A DNA stretch of 64,000 bases from Mycoplasmopsis gallinacea (GCF_900660495.1 NZ_LR214950.1:744001-808000), one strand, 5' to 3'; positions 41,265-54,587 are shown, counted from the first letter of the stretch. Made by a program: numbers and translations. The notes: a model not told the origin generated them from the sequence alone.

Positions 41265-42314
41265 ATGTCTAAAACAATGAAAGCTTTTGTGGTGCGTTCA
41301 CCAAAAAATTGAAGCGTTGAGGAAGTTGCAATTCCTGAACCAAAAGAAAAAGAAGTTTTAATTAGAATGGAAACAAGTGGAATTTGTCATACAGATTTAC
41401 ATGCTTCAAATTTTGATTGATTAGTGGAGCCTAAATACCCATTAATTCCAGGGCACGAAGGAATTGGTATTGTTGAAAAATTAGGCCCAGGATGTACACA
41501 CTTAAAAGTAGGAGATCGTGTTTGTTTAGCTTGATTACATGATGCTTGTGGTCACTGTGAATTCTGTCTTAGTGGAAAAGAAACACTTTGTCCAAACCAA
41601 AATATGTCAGCTTATACAAAAGATGGTTCATTTGCTGAATATGCAATTGGTCACGAAGATTATGTAGGGGTTGTTCCTCAAAACTTAGATTTAATTAAAG
41701 GAGCACCAGTTGTTTGTGCTGGAGTTACAACTTACAAAGCTGTTAAACAAGCTAAATTACACCCTGGTGATTTTGTAGCTGTAATTGGAGTTGGAGGACT
41801 TGGTCAACTTGCAATTCAATATGCTAAAGCTATGGGTTACCGTCCAATTGGTATTGATTTAACTGATGAAAAAGTTGAATTAGCTCTTAAATCAGGTGCA
41901 GAATTTGCTTTCAACTCTAAAAAAGTTGATGCAGTTGCAGAGGTTATTAGAGTTACAGAAGTTGGAGCACACGGTGTTGTAAATACATCAGTTGCTACAG
42001 CAGCAGCTGTTCAAGGAATGGAAATGCTTCGTCGTGGAGGAAGACAAGTTCTTGTAGGGCTTCCTGCAAAAGATAAACTTGGAAAAGATGAATTCCCAGT
42101 TTCTGTATTCTGAACAGTTCTTACAGAAAGAGAACTTGCTGGATCAATTGTTGGTACAAGAAAAGACTTAAAAGAAGCTCTTGATTATGCTGCTAGAGGA
42201 CTTGTTGAATCAGAAGTAACACGTGTTGTTAAATTAGAAGAAGTTGCAGATATTTTTGAAAAATTAGAAAAAGGTGAATTTATCGGTAGAGCAGTTATCG
42301 ATTTCCGTAAATAA
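41265..42314 (+). CDS. Zinc-dependent alcohol dehydrogenase
   Basis: 349 residues. Zinc ligands: Cys in '[10 protein letters not shown]', His-Glu in '[11 protein letters not shown]', a structural zinc cluster in '[20 protein letters not shown]', and a Rossmann motif '[16 protein letters not shown]'. Closest to AdhP-type enzymes that oxidise ethanol or reduce acetaldehyde with NAD(H). Ribosome site AGGAGA is 10 bases upstream; a second in-frame ATG five codons on is possible. Confidence 0.93.
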
Positions 42315-42326
42315 GTAATAACACTA

Positions 42327-42356
42327 AACCAAGGGCTTTTCTCCCTTGGTTTTTTC
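42327..42356 (+). terminator. Terminator after adh
   Basis: AACCAAGGG-N7-CCCTTGGTT followed by T-run. Confidence 0.9.
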
Positions 42357-42391
42357 TTTGCTAAAAGTGAAAATTATGCTATGATTATTTC

Positions 42392-42449
42392 GAGCCGACA
42401 TTGAGGTAAAATGCTTTAATGTTAACAGCCTTGAAAAAGGCTATTTTTT
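42392..42449 (+). promoter_or_regulatory. Attenuator-like leader RNA upstream of the ABC-F gene, with a 2-codon uORF
   Basis: Promoter TTGCTA (42358-42363), 16 bases, TATGAT (42380-42385). The RNA holds a GAGG ribosome site (42403-42406) and ATG CTT TAA (42411-42419), overlapping a second ATG. A terminator AGCCTT-GAAA-AAGGCT plus T-run (42427-42449) follows. An earlier AGCC (42393-42396) could pair with the same GGCT. A second TATAAT at about 42470 may give a shorter transcript. The layout resembles induced ABC-F leaders. Confidence 0.5.
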
Positions 42450-42511
42450 TATTTTTATTTTTAAATTTATTATAATTTATTAACTTTATAAGTTAAATTT
42501 ACGGAGGATAT

Positions 42512-44127
<1,616 letters not shown>

Positions 44128-44128
<1 letters not shown>

Positions 44129-44811
44129 TGAATCGCTTTTTTGTGGAACAAAAAATTGATAATAAGTATTTTGAGCTCTCAAAAGAAAATTTAGATCATT
44201 TAAAAGTGTTAAGAATTGGCGATAAACCATTTATTTGTGTTTATCAAGCCAAATTCTTTATTTGCAAACAAGAAGGCGCTAAGGCATATATCCTTGAAGA
44301 GTTTGAAGAAAATCATGAACATTCTTTTCAAGTTGTGCTCTATATGCCACTTATCAAATTAGAAAGATTTGAATGAGCACTTCAAAAAGCTACTGAACTT
44401 GGAGTTACAAAAATTGTTCCAGTTCAAACAAATTTCACTGACGGGATGTTAGTGAAAAAAGTTAAATCAAAATGAGATAAATTTTCTCAAAGATGAAACC
44501 AAATTTTAAAAAATGCAGCTGAGCAAAGTTTTCGAAACATTATCCCAACTCTTAGTGAAATTGAGAAATTTTCTAAAGCATTATTTGATAAAGAATTTAT
44601 TAATATAATTGCACACGAAAAGCAAAAACTTACAAATGAAAGTATTTTTAATAGCGAAAAAAATGTTGCTTTATTTGTAGGTCCTGAAGGGGGATTTAGT
44701 GAAAGTGAAATTACTTTAGCGATTGAAAATGGAGCTGAATGCATCTCTTTAGGTAAGCGAATTTTAAGAGCAGAAACAGCTGCAATTGCTTTACTTGCGA
44801 AATTAATTTAG
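44128..44811 (+). CDS. rsmE: 16S rRNA (uracil-1498 N3)-methyltransferase RsmE
   Basis: 227 residues. SPOUT-type knot region 'VALFVGPEGGFSESEI' and 'SLGKRILRAETAAIALLA' are the family signatures. The N-terminal PUA-like domain starts MNRFFVEQ. The start shares the TAATG with the ABC-F stop, so translation is coupled. Modifies the ribosomal decoding region. Confidence 0.93.
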
Positions 44812-44883
44812 CAATTTTCGTTGCTAATTATCAGCTATAAAAAATGTCTTATTTTTTGAATATACTAAAATAATTTTTTGTGT

Positions 44884-44889
44884 TATAAT
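44884..44889 (+). promoter_or_regulatory. -10 box of rplM-rpsI
   Basis: TATAAT preceded by TGTGT, about 100 bases upstream of rplM. Confidence 0.6.
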
Positions 44890-44992
44890 AAATAAGCAAT
44901 TTATTTAATGACCGAAGATAAATTTCAATTTTGATAAATATTAAACACTCAACAAGTATTAAAAATAAATAAATTAAACGTAGGAGGCAGTC

Positions 44993-45427
44993 ATGAGACA
45001 AACAACAATGCAACATGCACACCAAGCTGACAAAAAATGATATGTTATTGACGCTGAAGGTCAAGTTTTAGGGCGTTTAGCATCATTTGTTGCTAGCGTA
45101 CTTAGAGGAAAACACAAACCAACTTTTACACCAAATGCTGACATGGGAGACAACATTATTATTGTTAATGCAGATAAAGTTGTTCTTACAGGAAACAAAG
45201 AAGAAGACAAAATCTACTACTCACACTCAGGATACCCAGGTGGTCTTAAAAGCATTACAGCAGCAAAACTTAGAGTTAAAAAACCTATTGCACTTTTAGA
45301 AAAAGCAATTTTCGGAATGTTACCACACACAAAATTAGGAAACAAACAACGTCGTAACTTATTTGTTTACGCAGGTCCAGAACACCAACATGCTTCTCAA
45401 AAACCAGAAAGATTAGAGGTTAAATAA
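44993..45427 (+). CDS. rplM: 50S ribosomal protein L13
   Basis: 144 residues starting [20 protein letters not shown], with the L13 signature around '[20 protein letters not shown]'. One TGA codon near the start hides the N-terminus in standard code. AGGAGG upstream. Two bases before rpsI. Confidence 0.97.
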
Positions 45428-45429
45428 TT

Positions 45430-45825
45430 ATGGCTAAAGAATTAGTATACCGTGGATTAGGAAGAAGAAAATCTTCAGTTGCTCGTGTAAGACTTACAGA
45501 AGGAAAAGGAAACTTTGTAATCAACAAACGTGATGCAAGAGAATACTTAACTTCAGATATTTACCTTAAAGATGCAAACCAACCTTTCGTTTTAACAGAA
45601 ACAGTGGGACAATTCGATGTTAGTGTAAATGTTGCTGGTGGTGGATTAAGTGGTCAAGCAGGTGCTATTAGATTAGGTATTGCTCGTGCTTTACTTGAAG
45701 TTAGTGCAGATTACCGTGCAGCATTAAAAGCAGCAGGAATGCTTACAAGAGATGCTCGTGCTAAAGAACGTAAAAAACCAGGTTTACGTGCAGCTCGTCG
45801 TGCAAGACAATTCTCAAAACGTTAA
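45430..45825 (+). CDS. rpsI: 30S ribosomal protein S9
   Basis: 131 residues; [12 protein letters not shown] near the start and the C-terminal RRARQFSKR tail that reaches the ribosomal P site. In an operon with rplM. Confidence 0.97.
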   Translation: MAKELVYRGLGRRKSSVARVRLTEGKGNFVINKRDAREYLTSDIYLKDANQPFVLTETVGQFDVSVNVAGGGLSGQAGAIRLGIARALLEVSADYRAALKAAGMLTRDARAKERKKPGLRAARRARQFSKR

Positions 45826-45881
45826 TTTATTTAATAATTTTTCTTATCTATTTTACATTTTAGTGTATAATAGATATACAT

Positions 45882-45958
45882 GCGAGCGTAGCTCAGCTGG
45901 TTAGAGCACACGACTGATAATCGTGAGGTCGATGGTTCAAGTCCATTCGTTCGCACCA
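45882..45958 (+). tRNA. tRNA-Ile (GAU)
   Basis: 77 nt with CCA. Acceptor GCGAGCG/CGTTCGC, anticodon loop CTGATAA gives GAT. TGTATAAT promoter box just upstream. Confidence 0.95.
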
Positions 45959-45973
45959 TTTCATTTATGACCT

Positions 45974-46001
45974 AAAAGCAAGCACATTTGCTTGCTTTTT
46001 T
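45974..46001 (+). terminator. Terminator after tRNA-Ile
   Basis: AAAAGCAAGCA-CATT-TGCTTGCTTTT plus T-run. Confidence 0.9.
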
Positions 46002-46037
46002 TCTTTTTTAAATTAGAATTAGGAGTATCATTTAACT

Positions 46038-46439
46038 ATGAATTCAAATGTTTTAAATTCGAAAAAAAGTTTTATAGCTGGACTTGTTTTATCAGCTTTA
46101 TTTTCACTTTTTGCGATTGGAATTATCATTTTATTAGCATTAGTTGCAAGCGAACAAATTCAAATTAAAACAGTTACTAAGAAAAACTTAGGACTTGCAG
46201 TAATGGGGATTATTGCATTTAGTTTTATTGTAATTACTTTTTTCTTAATCACGCGAATAATTGGTAAAAGATCAAATCTATTTGTGGTATTTAAAATATT
46301 ACAAAATAGAGAAGAAAACAAATCAGATAAAACTTGAATTAAAGTTCTTAAAATAACTAATTTACTTAATGGTAAAACATCAAATCGCATTATCGAAGAA
46401 TATAAAGATATTGTAGTTAAAAAAAGTTTTAAAATATAG
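46038..46439 (+). CDS. Hypothetical two-span membrane protein, 133 aa
   Basis: Two hydrophobic helices (about residues 11-36 and 50-72), then a basic soluble tail rich in Lys and Ile. AGGAG lies 12 bases before ATG. One TGA codon. No family recognised; the N-in topology and basic tail suggest a membrane-peripheral role. It lies upstream of the large helicase but with a 110-base gap containing its own promoter-like region. Confidence 0.7.
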
Positions 46440-46551
46440 CAATTTTGCTGTATTTTTTTATGTGATTTTCCCAAATATTGGAGCATTTGCACATAGATAA
46501 TATATAATTTAAATAATAAAAAATAAGATAAAAGTAAAAAAGGAAACAACT

Positions 46552-49500
46552 ATGAAGGTTGATATAATTGAAACATTAACCAATAAATTGTTAAAAATTG
46601 GTTTAGACAATCAAAACATTAATTTCAGGGAAACAAAAACTTCTACAGTTAAAATTAATTATGATTTGAATGCTTTTTTAGATAGTGTTGAAAAGAAAAA
46701 AAGCATTTATTTTGAGGCTTCTAAAAATGATATAAAACCTATTTTAAATGAAAGTCCTAAACATATTATTCTTCCTGCAGTTGGTAGCAAAGAAGAGCAA
46801 AGCAGAATCTTAAAAAACCTTTCTCGTAAGCATGCTACTTTTATAGAAGAAAATAATATTAACATTCTTTATTTAGCTGTAGGATTTGTTAGGTGAACTG
46901 AAGAAGATAAGTTCCAAACTGAGCACTACGCTCCGCTTTTATTCTTGCCAGTAAAGCTTATTCAAAAAAGTATTAAATCTCAATTTGAATTGCTTATTGA
47001 AGAATCTAACTTTATTGAAAACTTAGCTTTTATTAAGAAAATTAAAAAAGAATCTTCTTTTGATTTTTCATTAATTGATAAGCATCATTTAGAAAATTTA
47101 TCACTTGCAAAATACTATGAAGAATATGCAAAGCTTTTCAAAAAGCATTTACCGAATCAAAAATGAACAATTGTAAATGATTGTTATCTTTCAATTTTCA
47201 CTGACCAAAACCTTTACATTATTAACGATATTGAACAAAATCAAGAAAAGTTTTTAAACAATGATTTTGTTAAGTTAATTTTTGGTGAAAGCGCAAATTT
47301 AGAAAAATTTGATTTTAAAGACCTTTCAGATAAACAAGTGGATTTAAAATTAGATCCAAATAAATACTGACACTTTTTACCTGCTGATATTTCGCAAGAA
47401 AAAGCAATTCAATATGCTATTGATGGGAAAAGTTATGTGCTTCAAGGGCCACCAGGAACTGGAAAGAGTCAAACTATTATCAACATCATCACTGAGCTTA
47501 TTGCTAGAAATAAAAAGGTTCTTTTTGTTTCTGAAAAGCAAGCTGCCTTAGATGTTGTTTATAACAAACTTCACTCAAATGGACTTAGTGATTTTGTACT
47601 TGCGATCCACAAAATTAGTGATAGAAATAAAAAAGATATTATTAATGATTTGCATAACAGCCTTGAAAACTCAAGAATTATCTCTGAAGTTAAACAAGAT
47701 TTCACTGAAACAGTTAAAAATAGTTATACATCTGCTAAAGAAAAACTTATTAACTATGGTGAACTTCTTTTAGAAATTTATCAACCATTAAAAGTTAACT
47801 TATATCAATTAATTGGTAGATATTTTAACCTTAAGAAAGCCCAAGAGTTAATCTTTAAAATCCACAATATTTCAGCTATTGATGATAACCTTTTAAACAA
47901 AATTGTTTTAGGGATTAAAAAATACGAATTTAGCTTAAAAGAAATTGACTATAATTCAAAAAACAACCCTTGATATGGATTTAAAAACACAACAATTACT
48001 AATAACCAAACCAATACCCTTGGAAATCATTTTGAAACAGTAATTCAAAACTTTGATCCAGTCATGGAAGAAGAATTTATTAAAGAGCTTCATGAGTTTG
48101 AAAAATTCATTTACCTTATTAACTTAGATTGAAAATCACACACTTTAAATATTGAAGAAGATTTAAGACTTTTAGATTACAAAAACATTAAACAACACGA
48201 AAATGAAGAGCTTAAAAAAGAACTTCTTAAAATCTTTAAAACCACAGTGTTTAATTTAGATTTTTCTAAATATAGAGATTTTGAAATCAAGTTCCGTTCA
48301 TCATTAAAAAGAATTGTATCTTCAGAATATAGCAAACTTAAAAATGATCTTTATGACAACAGGCTAGATGGTAATGCTAAATTTAGTCATGAAAGATTAG
48401 TTGAACTTGCTAAGATGATTGAACAAATTGTTTTAAATGAAGAAAAAATTAGAGAGTGCATTGATAAATTATCATTTGTAGTTCCATCTAAATTTGATTA
48501 TGAATACACCTTGCAATCACTTAGATGAGTCTTTTTCCACAAGAATTTCCCACATATAAAAAACACCATTTTATATAAGAAATCTCTTCCAGAAAGCAAA
48601 TTTGAAACCTTTATTAATAATTCAAATGATTTGCTTGCTTCACTTAAAGAAATTCAAAGTAACTTTGACCTTTCATTAATTAACTTCTATGAATTACCTA
48701 AAGATCAAGTTAAAAAACAATTTAAATCACTTTTAGTACAAGTATATAAAAACACACTTCCAATTTACATTAACTTCTTAAAATCTAAGAAAGAACTTCT
48801 TGATTTAAAACTTAATGATTTTATTGAAAAAACCGATTCAAAAAGAATTTACAAAAACCTTGAAGATATCTTCCTTCGTCAATTCTACAAGCTTTTAATT
48901 ACTGATTTAAACACTAAAGTGAACCACACATTAGGTGTTAAAAATGATTTAGTTAAACTTTATAAAGAAGAAGAAAGTAAACTTGAAGAAATTGCGATCT
49001 TCAAAATTAAAAACAATATTAAAAATAGCATCATTAAAACCGATGCTAACTATGAAGTTTCAATTCTTAAAAAAGAAGCTAATAAGAAAAATAAATTTAT
49101 GCCTTTAAGAATGCTTTTCAGCAGAATTGGAAATTTAATTACAGACATTAAACCATGTCTTATGATGTCTCCTTTATCAGTAAGTAGCTACCTTAAAGAT
49201 ACTCCTGTGCAATTTGATGCAGTTATTTTTGATGAGGCCTCACAGGTTAAACCAGAATTTGCTTTAGCTTCAATTGTTAGAGAGAAACAAATTATTATTT
49301 GTGGTGATAAAGAGCAACTTCCTCCTACAAGTTTCTTTGAAAGAATCGGGGAAGATGATACTGAATATAATGAAAATTATGAAGTTACAAACCTTAATGA
49401 TTATGATAGTATTTTAGATGTTGCTTCCTCATTTTTAAAAACAATTTCGCTTCAAAACCACTACCGTTCTCTTAATGAAAACTTAATTTACGCTTCTAAT

Positions 49501-51144
49501 AAGGAAATTTACAAAAACCTTATTTCATTCCCAAGTAATGATTTAGCCCAAGCTAAAGAAGCGCTTGTATATCACAAAGTAAATGGTATTTATAAAAACT
49601 CAACTAACCAAATTGAAAGTGATGTGGTTGTAAATTTAGTTATTTCATTATTTAAAAAATATAAAGATACCAAAAGAATTGGTGTTATTACATGTAATAT
49701 TTCACAGCAACTTCTTATTGAGAAAAAACTTTACCAACAAGCAGCTAACCAAATTGGAATCGAAAGATACATCAATAATAAAGATTTATTCTTTATTAAA
49801 AACATCGAAACAGTGCAAGGTGATGAATGTGACATTGCTATTTTAAATACCATTTATGGACCTGGTCCTGATGGAATTATGAGAATGAGCTTTGGACCAA
49901 TTAACCAAGCAAACGGATATAGACGGCTAAATGTTGCTATCACCAGAGCAAGGGAACAAATGCATATTGTTACCTCAATTCATGGAAGTGACATTATTGT
50001 TGATGATTCAACAAGCAGAGGGGTTAAATTATTACGTAACTACTTAAATTTAGCTGAGCACGGAATTGATTCAAAATATGATTCACTTATGAATAATTCA
50101 TTATTTAATGAAGATTTTGAAACTGAAGTGTACAATGAGCTTGTGAAAAAAGGATATTCAGTTCAAAGAAAAATTGGAAATTCTGACTTTAGAATTGATT
50201 TAGCTGTCTTTGATAAAGAAAATCCAGATCGCTTTATTTGTGGTATTGAATGTGATGGTTCAAAATACCTTTCTTCACTTTCAACTCGTGAACGTGATAG
50301 AGTTAGAGAAATGATCTTAAATTCTCGTGGTTGAAAATTATACAGAGTATGATCAGCTGACTGATTTAATAACAAAGATAGCGAGCTTAAAAAGTTAGTT
50401 CGGTTCATTGAAAAAGCTCAAAATGGCCAAATTGCTAACGAAACTCAAGAAATTAATAAAGCTAAAAGTTCAATTATGCAAAACCTTGATGAAACTGTAA
50501 TTGAACAAGATTTAATTAATTCAATTTTTGAAGAATTTCCAAGATATTGAAACATTAAATCTGATGCATTTTACACTTTCTACAAAGAAATGTATGATCC
50601 ACAAAATGACAGCTTACCATTTGATGATAAAGACATTAGAATGTCAATTTTAGTGGATATTATTAACAAATATGCACCACTGCACGTAAGAACTTTAAAA
50701 CAAATTCTTGCTTCACTTCCTAAGAAAGACTTCATTGAGCAACCTTTAAAAATTAATAAATGACTTAAAGATGTGCTTTTAGATATTCCAAATGAAGATG
50801 ATTTCAAATTAGGAATTAATAATCAAAATAACATCTACTTAAAAGAGAATTTCTTCTATGTAGATAATAAGGAAATTAAATTTAGAAAAAATAACATTGA
50901 GTACTTAGAAACAAGAAAAAGTAATGAATTTGCTCCTGAAGAAATTCAAGACTTTGTTTACCAAACAATTATCAAATCTAAAGTAATTTCACTTCTTGGA
51001 CTTCAAGAACTCTTTATCGAACTTGTTGGAATTAAAACTGTTTCACCAGCTATTAAAAAACAAATTGATTTAGCGGTAGAAAACCTTAAAGTTGCTGGTT
51101 TAATTATCGAAAATGATGAAGGTGTTTTCTCAAGTTCAATTTAG
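46552..51144 (+). CDS. Giant SF1 helicase (Upf1-like, DUF4011 type) with C-terminal REase-like domain
   Basis: 1530 residues in one frame with many TGA codons. Near residue 300 lies motif I 'VLQGPPGTGKSQT'; then a long insertion rich in Lys/Glu, Walker B 'VIFDEASQVKPE', 'IICGDKEQLPPTSF', 'LQNHYRSLNENLI', 'ETVQGDECDIAIL' and 'RRLNVAITRAREQMHIV', the SF1 motif set. After about residue 1180 a Vsr/MTES_1575-like nuclease appears: 'FRIDLAVFDKE' and 'GIECDGSKYLSS'. A further C-terminal helical region follows. Proteins of this design often act in nucleic-acid defence or repair. GGAAAC precedes ATG; ends at its own terminator. Confidence 0.8.
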
Positions 51145-51151
51145 CAAAAGC

Positions 51152-51183
51152 AAAACCCACATTAATATCAATGTGGGTTTTTT
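51152..51183 (+). terminator. Terminator after the helicase
   Basis: AAACCCACATT-N6-AATGTGGGTTT with T-run; also usable for the chromate transporter on the minus strand. Confidence 0.88.
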
Positions 51184-51197
51184 CATTGTTTTTATAC

Positions 51198-51387
51198 CTA
51201 TAATCAAGGTTGAAAAAGTAAAAAAGCTAAAACTATATTAATTAAAATAGCGTATAAACTTGAATATTTTTTATAAAGAATAAATGATGTAGTTGTAAAA
51301 GCAACTGCTATAAAAATAAATAAAGTAATTAATCTTCATGAACTAAAGAAAACTTTCTTAGCTGAATCAGAGTTAAAACTAAGATAA
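51198..51387 (-). pseudogene. Severed C-terminal fragment of chromate transporter subunit
   Basis: Reads in frame, after removing the IS and one target repeat, as the last 58 codons of the gene starting at 53715, ending TAG at 51198. Includes two hydrophobic segments (around 'LITLFIFIAVAFTTTSFIL' and 'ILINIVLAFLLF'). Now separated from its own start by 1.8 kb. Confidence 0.85.
51375..51387 (+). repeat. Left target duplication of IS copy 2 (13 bp)
   Basis: AAAACTAAGATAA, repeated exactly at 53233-53245. Confidence 0.93.
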
Positions 51388-53232
51388 CCTGAGTTTCCAA
51401 GTTGAGCCTATTTTTTAGGCTTATTTTTTATACATATATCAAAGATATATGACCTAAAGAAAAAAATGTTTTTTTACTTACATTACACACATAAAATGAT
51501 ATAATAAGAGCATGAGTTACAGTTTATGCAAGAAAAAACAAAATGGAAAATATTATTTAGTTTTAGCTATTTCTAAAGGTTTTAAAAAAGGTTATGGAAA
51601 TCAGGTTGGTCTAGGATACTGAGAAGATATCAAAGAAAAGTATGGATTATCTTCAATTGAAGATATGAAAGAAATAGCAAAAAAAGTAGATACATCTTTA
51701 GATAAAGCTATTGCAAAAGAAGAATTTTTTAAATTATTAAAACCCACTTCTGTAAAAACAAGTATCCAAAATATTGGAGTTGATTTAATTTATAAAGTTA
51801 TTAAAGAATTAGATTTATTTTCAGTATTGCCAAAAAGTAAACATAAATCGTTAGAAGAGGTTTTGGAATTTTTCATAGCAACTAGAATTATCCTTCCAAG
51901 AAGCTATATGTCACAATATAAAAATAAAAGCGATTTTATAAATGATATTAATGTTAAAAAATCATCAATATATAACTATCTTGATGTTATTTTTGAAAAT
52001 AAGAACTCTGTTTTAGTCAATTTATTTCAAAAAATAAATGAATTTACAAATCGCAATAATAAAGTTATTCACTTCGATAACACAACAGTTTATTTTGAAA
52101 GCTTTACAAGAGAAGGGATGAGAAAAAACGGTTTTTCAAAAGACGGAAAACACAATGAAGATCAAGTAGTCATAGCAATGGCTGTAGACGAAAACGGAAT
52201 ACCAATACACTATAAAGTTTTCCCAGGTAACACGGCTGATGGTAAAACAATGTTATCCTTCGTTTTAGAACTTCAATCAATCTATAAAATAAAGGATATT
52301 ACAATAGTTGCAGATCGTGGAATAAATAACAACGCAAACTTACGTTTCCTAGAACAAAAAGGAATTAAATATATATTCCAAAAAAGATTAGATACATTAA
52401 GTATTGGGATGAAAAAATTCATTCTTGAAGACAAACATTATGTTTTTAGAGATGAAATGTTTTGAAAAGAACAAATTGTTGAATCTGTTTGAAATAAAAA
52501 TAGATTTAATGGTAAATACAGAAAATGATGTGTGTTTTTCAGTCCTGGGAAAAAGACTTTAGATAAATTAAAAAGAAATAATTTTATTGATAAATTGAAT
52601 AAGAAAACTGTAAATGGAGAACTGCCACTTAGTTCTTTAGTTCCAGAATATAAAAAGAAATATATGGACATTGATGGCAAAACAGTGGGTAAATTAAATT
52701 GAGAGAAAATTAAGAAAAAAGAATCTGAAGATGGTTTTTACATTATTGAAACCAATATTCTAGATTTAACACCAGAAAAAGCTAATGAAATTTACAGAAA
52801 ACAATGAAAAGTAGAAGAAAATTTCAGAACATTAAAATCTTCTTTACAAGTTAGACCTGTTTTTGTTCATAATGAACAGCATATACTTGCACATCTTTTA
52901 TTATGTTTCATTGCTCTTGTTGTTTTAAAATACTGTCTTTATAAATTAAAGAAATATTATGAAATCAATGGAGAAATACAAAAAGTGACGTTAGATTTAT
53001 TTGTGGATTCATTAAGAATGATGACTATAACAAAAAAAGAAGTAAATGGAAAAGTGGTACAAGAAATAATTAATGATTTGGATGAAAACCACAAAGAAAA
53101 TATAAAAATTTATAAAGATTTCATCGCATGTATGAGTTAATTCTATGTGTGTAATTTTAAATGTAAAAAAACGAATACACCTTATTTATAGCTGTATTCG
53201 TTTTTTATAGTGTCTCAACTTGGAAACTCAGG
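51388..53232 (+). mobile_element. IS1634-family insertion sequence, copy 2
   Basis: 1845 bp, same terminal repeats, length and encoded transposase as the copy at 13935-15779, in the opposite orientation. The target duplication is only 13 bp here, against 38 bp at the other site, which fits the variable duplication known for IS1634. It lies inside a chromate transporter gene. Confidence 0.93.
51512..53140 (+). CDS. IS1634-family transposase (copy 2)
   Basis: 542 residues, translated sequence the same as copy 1 in the segments compared (including the DDE motif regions DNTT, ADRG and YRKQW..EENF). Intact ORF, so possibly active. Start ATG at 51512, stop TAA at 53138-53140. Confidence 0.94.
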
Positions 53233-53715
53233 AAAACTAAGATAACTTTCAGGAGTATTAAAAGTAAATCCAGGGGCTACAATTGGGATTAAAAGTTGAA
53301 TAGCAAGTGCTACTAATATTCCTGCAATTACAGGCTTAACAACTATTAAAAAGTTTTTTAAGAACCTATTTTGCTCAAATTTTTTAAGGTATTTCATCGC
53401 AAGAAGCATAATGAAAATAGCGGGCAAAATAAAGATTATATATGTAAGGATCATTATTAAATATCCTCATCAATTGCCTTCAGAAATTAAATAACCAGTA
53501 AAAAGAGCAAATTTAATTGAAACAATTCCTGGTGAAGAATTTGTAGCTGCAATAACATTATCAATTGTTTCTTGAGCCATTTGCGAATTAAACACATTTG
53601 CAATTGTTTTTCACAGTCAGACAAAAATAGGGATAAAAACTTGCCCACCACCAAAAACACTAAGACATACGAAGATTAATAAAGCTATTGTTAAAAGTAA
53701 GATTAAAATAAACAT
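53182..53715 (-). pseudogene. Chromate transporter subunit (ChrA half), truncated by IS copy 2
   Basis: From ATG 53715 (overlapping the upstream subunit's TAA as TAATG, with AAGGAG before it), 161 native codons are read to the target site, then 16 codons of IS sequence are added and a TAA follows in the IS. The native gene would have been 219 residues. It opens 'LIFVCLSVFGGGQVFIPIFVW', the ChrA half-domain signature. Chromate ion transporters of this split type work as two-subunit pairs. The lost segment includes two membrane helices. Confidence 0.85.
53233..53245 (+). repeat. Right target duplication of IS copy 2 (13 bp)
   Basis: AAAACTAAGATAA, identical to 51375-51387. Confidence 0.93.
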
Positions 53716-54296
53716 TATTTATCTCCTTTTTTAACTCTTAAACTTACAAAATAGTAACAAATGTAAATTAATAGCACACTTAAAATAGCTAAAACTGGCA
53801 AGTTAAATGGAGCAGGAATAAAAAGGTTAAATAGAATTGAAAAAAGTAAGATTCCAATTCATAAATAAAGATTCATTTGCTTAATATTTCGCTTAATGTA
53901 ATGAAAGGCAAAATTACAAATAATAAAAATGATTGTAACAATAACTGAAGTAGCAAAAGTGATTAAATACTTTTGAGGAAGTAAATTAATTACAAAAAAC
54001 ATTCCAAAAGCAAATAAAACATGTGGGAGCATTGCGAAAATAGTGAGAAATATTCCTTTTCAAAACCCAAATCATTTAATGCACATATATGAAATGCTTT
54101 GAATAATTGAAGGTCCAGGAAGTGAGTTGGTGATAATTAAAATCTTTTCAAATTCTTCTTCAGTGATTCATTTTTTGCTTTCAACTGCTTCTTTTTTAAT
54201 CATTGGCATTAAGGCATTTCCGCCACCAAAAGCAAAGAAAGTGAGTTTTAAAATGAATAATAAAGCTTTAAAAATAGTTGGTTTAATCTGTGTCAT
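53715..54296 (-). CDS. Chromate transporter subunit (ChrA half)
   Basis: 193 residues with several TGA-coded Trp. Opens MTQIKPTIFKALLFILKLTF followed by 'FAFGGGNALMPMI' and 'ITEEEFEKILIITNSLPGPS', the CHR-domain signature. Six or so hydrophobic segments follow. This is the intact partner of the IS-disrupted half downstream. In other bacteria paired short ChrA proteins export chromate; in mycoplasmas the real substrate may differ. Terminates at a TAATG overlap with the second half. Confidence 0.85.
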
Positions 54297-54363
54297 AGTA
54301 AATAAAATTATAAAAAATATTTTTAGTTTCTTTAATTTATTGTATAATAAGTTTACACGTTAT

Positions 54364-54440
54364 GGCGAATGTGGTGAAGTGGCTAACACAGCGGGTTGTG
54401 GTCCCGTCATTCGCGGGTTCGAATCCCGTCGTTCGCCCCA
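54364..54440 (+). tRNA. tRNA-His (GUG)
   Basis: 77 nt, with the extra G at -1 (54364) pairing with C73, the histidine identity element. Acceptor GCGAATG/CGTTCGC, anticodon loop TTGTGGT gives GTG. TGTATAAT promoter box about 15 bases upstream. Confidence 0.94.
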
Positions 54441-54447
54441 TTTGAAG

Positions 54448-54474
54448 AAAGCATCTTAAAATGATGCTTTTTTG
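54448..54474 (+). terminator. Terminator after tRNA-His
   Basis: AAAGCATC-N7-GATGCTTT plus T-run. Confidence 0.88.
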
Positions 54475-54587
54475 TTTTCAATTTTTAATAAAACTTGTAT
54501 AATTAACAAGCAATATTTATTATTGCCTAGTGGAAGATTTTATTTATAAAAATCGCTAGACCACAATATCGAAAGGATACATACAAC

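Noticed and set aside
45087-45299. Out-of-frame ORF inside rplM
   Set aside because: Overlaps a conserved ribosomal gene in another frame.
54127-54459. Plus-strand ORF running into tRNA-His
   Set aside because: It is antisense to the chromate transporter half and includes the tRNA; spurious.
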